A stretch of DNA of 14,114 bases, from positions 1 through 14,114 of the forward strand of contig USNB01000016.1 of the NCBI GenBank assembly GCA_900555875.1, read 5' to 3'. A program made the translations under genes and the position numbers. The notes under the pieces were generated by a model. The model made no database searches, had not been told where the DNA came from, and saw only the letters and a list, made by a program, of their open reading frames with translations. Positions within the stretch are counted from its first letter, which is position 1, and each line of letters opens with the position of its first letter. The stretch is from an uncultured Eubacteriales bacterium. GTDB lineage: Bacteria > Bacillota > Clostridia > Christensenellales > Pumilibacteraceae. Shown here one piece after another: positions 13,585 to 14,114 of this stretch.

Positions 13585-14114
13585 TTGCGGCAAACAAACA
13601 GTATAAATAAAACACAAAAGAGGTTATTGGCAATAAGCGTTGCAATAACCTTTTTATTTTGTCTTCTTGCGGTAAGGCTCGTGGTCTTACAGCTCGTCAT
13701 GGGCGGAGAACTGTCCAGACGTGCAGCCGGACAGTGGTATCGCGATTTGCCGCTGTCCGCTCCGCGCGGTCTGATATATGCGAGAGACGGAGAACTGCTC
13801 GCGGGCAACGAAAAGGCGTATGACGTATACGCGCGTCCCAACGCCGTTACGGAGCGGGCGAGAGCGGCGGAAGCGATATCGGAAATATTGGGTATGAGTC
13901 TGTCCGAAGCGGACGAGAAGCTCGGTCTCAGCCGGAGCGAGGTGACGCTTGCCCGCCGCGTATCGGAGGATATCGCGGAAGCAGTTGACGACGCAGACCT
14001 TGCCGGTATATACTGCGTGGCGTCGCAGAAGCGGAGCTATCCTTACGGCAGCACGCTGTCCAAAGTTATCGGCTTCACTAACGTGGACGGCGACGGGCAG
14101 AACGGCATTGAGGG
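13585..14114 (+). CDS. Class B penicillin-binding protein (FtsI/SpoVD family), N-terminal part
   Basis: Open to the window end; 176 complete codons are present. After a short basic start, one membrane helix (about 15-38, LLAISVAITFLFCLLAVRLVVL) leads to the pedestal with APRGLIYARDGELLAGN and KRSYPYGSTLSKVIGFTN, both class B PBP hallmarks. Such proteins cross-link peptidoglycan at the septum or, as SpoVD, in the spore cortex. The transpeptidase domain lies beyond the window. No ATG or GTG is available in frame: the best start is TTG at 13585, 14 bases after GGAGG (13566-13570), which is wider than usual. A terminator-like hairpin lies within codons 13 to 23. FtsI versus SpoVD cannot be told without the C-terminus. 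Confidence 0.8.
   Translation, partial: MRQTNSINKTQKRLLAISVAITFLFCLLAVRLVVLQLVMGGELSRRAAGQWYRDLPLSAPRGLIYARDGELLAGNEKAYDVYARPNAVTERARAAEAISEILGMSLSEADEKLGLSRSEVTLARRVSEDIAEAVDDADLAGIYCVASQKRSYPYGSTLSKVIGFTNVDGDGQNGIE
13621..13651 (+). promoter_or_regulatory. Terminator-like hairpin within the first codons of the PBP gene
   Basis: AGGTTATTG (13621-13629) pairs perfectly with CAATAACCT (13643-13651) across a 13-base loop and is followed by TTTTATTTT, with A's before the left arm. This has the form of an intrinsic terminator or attenuator between ftsL and the PBP, yet lies inside the coding frame. Confidence 0.5.

Noticed and set aside
12891..13841. 316-codon - strand open frame across ftsL and the PBP start
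   Set aside because: It crosses three features of the dcw operon on the other strand and shows no domain or promoter.
1..14114. CRISPR arrays, insertion sequences or phage attachment sites
   Set aside because: No regularly spaced long repeats, transposase motifs or flanking duplications were seen.

Overview
The window looks like a piece of chromosome from a spore-forming member of the Bacillota (Clostridia-like, GC roughly 50%). It carries the start of the division and cell-wall (dcw) cluster in the usual order mraZ-rsmH-ftsL-PBP, a spoVT-type sporulation regulator behind a textbook sigma-G promoter, a secG-rnr pair and a DUF1934 protein. Strong AGGAGG-type ribosome sites, TTGACA-17-TATAAT promoters and frequent ATA codons fit an uncultured gut-type Clostridium relative. 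The species cannot be named from this window.

Layout. (1) 1-282: end of an alpha/beta hydrolase. (2) 381-5432: two large convergent genes. On the + strand is a membrane protein with four predicted helices, Rossmann/RCK-like segments and a C-terminal RyR-like domain. On the - strand is a 908-residue protein joining an N-terminal TIR domain to two blocks of BspA-type leucine-rich repeats. They share a bidirectional terminator. A small HAD phosphatase (5548-6147) lies upstream of the TIR gene, and both are served by a consensus promoter. (3) 6332-7523: a small DUF4870-like membrane protein and a DEDDh 3'-5' exonuclease. (4) 7594-8570: DUF1934 and spoVT, transcribed divergently, both apparently as leaderless mRNAs. 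(5) 8677-11196: secG and rnr. (6) 11250-14114: a regulatory region with many GTGGTC boxes, then mraZ, rsmH, an ftsL-like gene and the start of a class B penicillin-binding protein that runs off the end.

How the parts may work together. Regions 4 to 6 are housekeeping: export, RNA decay, spore development and septal wall synthesis with MraZ autoregulation. Region 2 is the accessory-looking part. A cytosolic TIR-LRR protein resembles immune receptors, and its neighbour pairs membrane helices with a RyR-like domain. A nucleotide signal made from NAD by the TIR and read by the RyR/RCK protein is an attractive hypothesis, but the genes are convergent and separately promoted, so a functional link is inference only.

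The clearest sequence-level novelties are the helically spaced array of (A/T)GTGGTCA boxes before mraZ, the paired leaderless promoters of DUF1934 and spoVT, the TIR-LRR architecture, and a terminator-like hairpin inside the first codons of the PBP gene.
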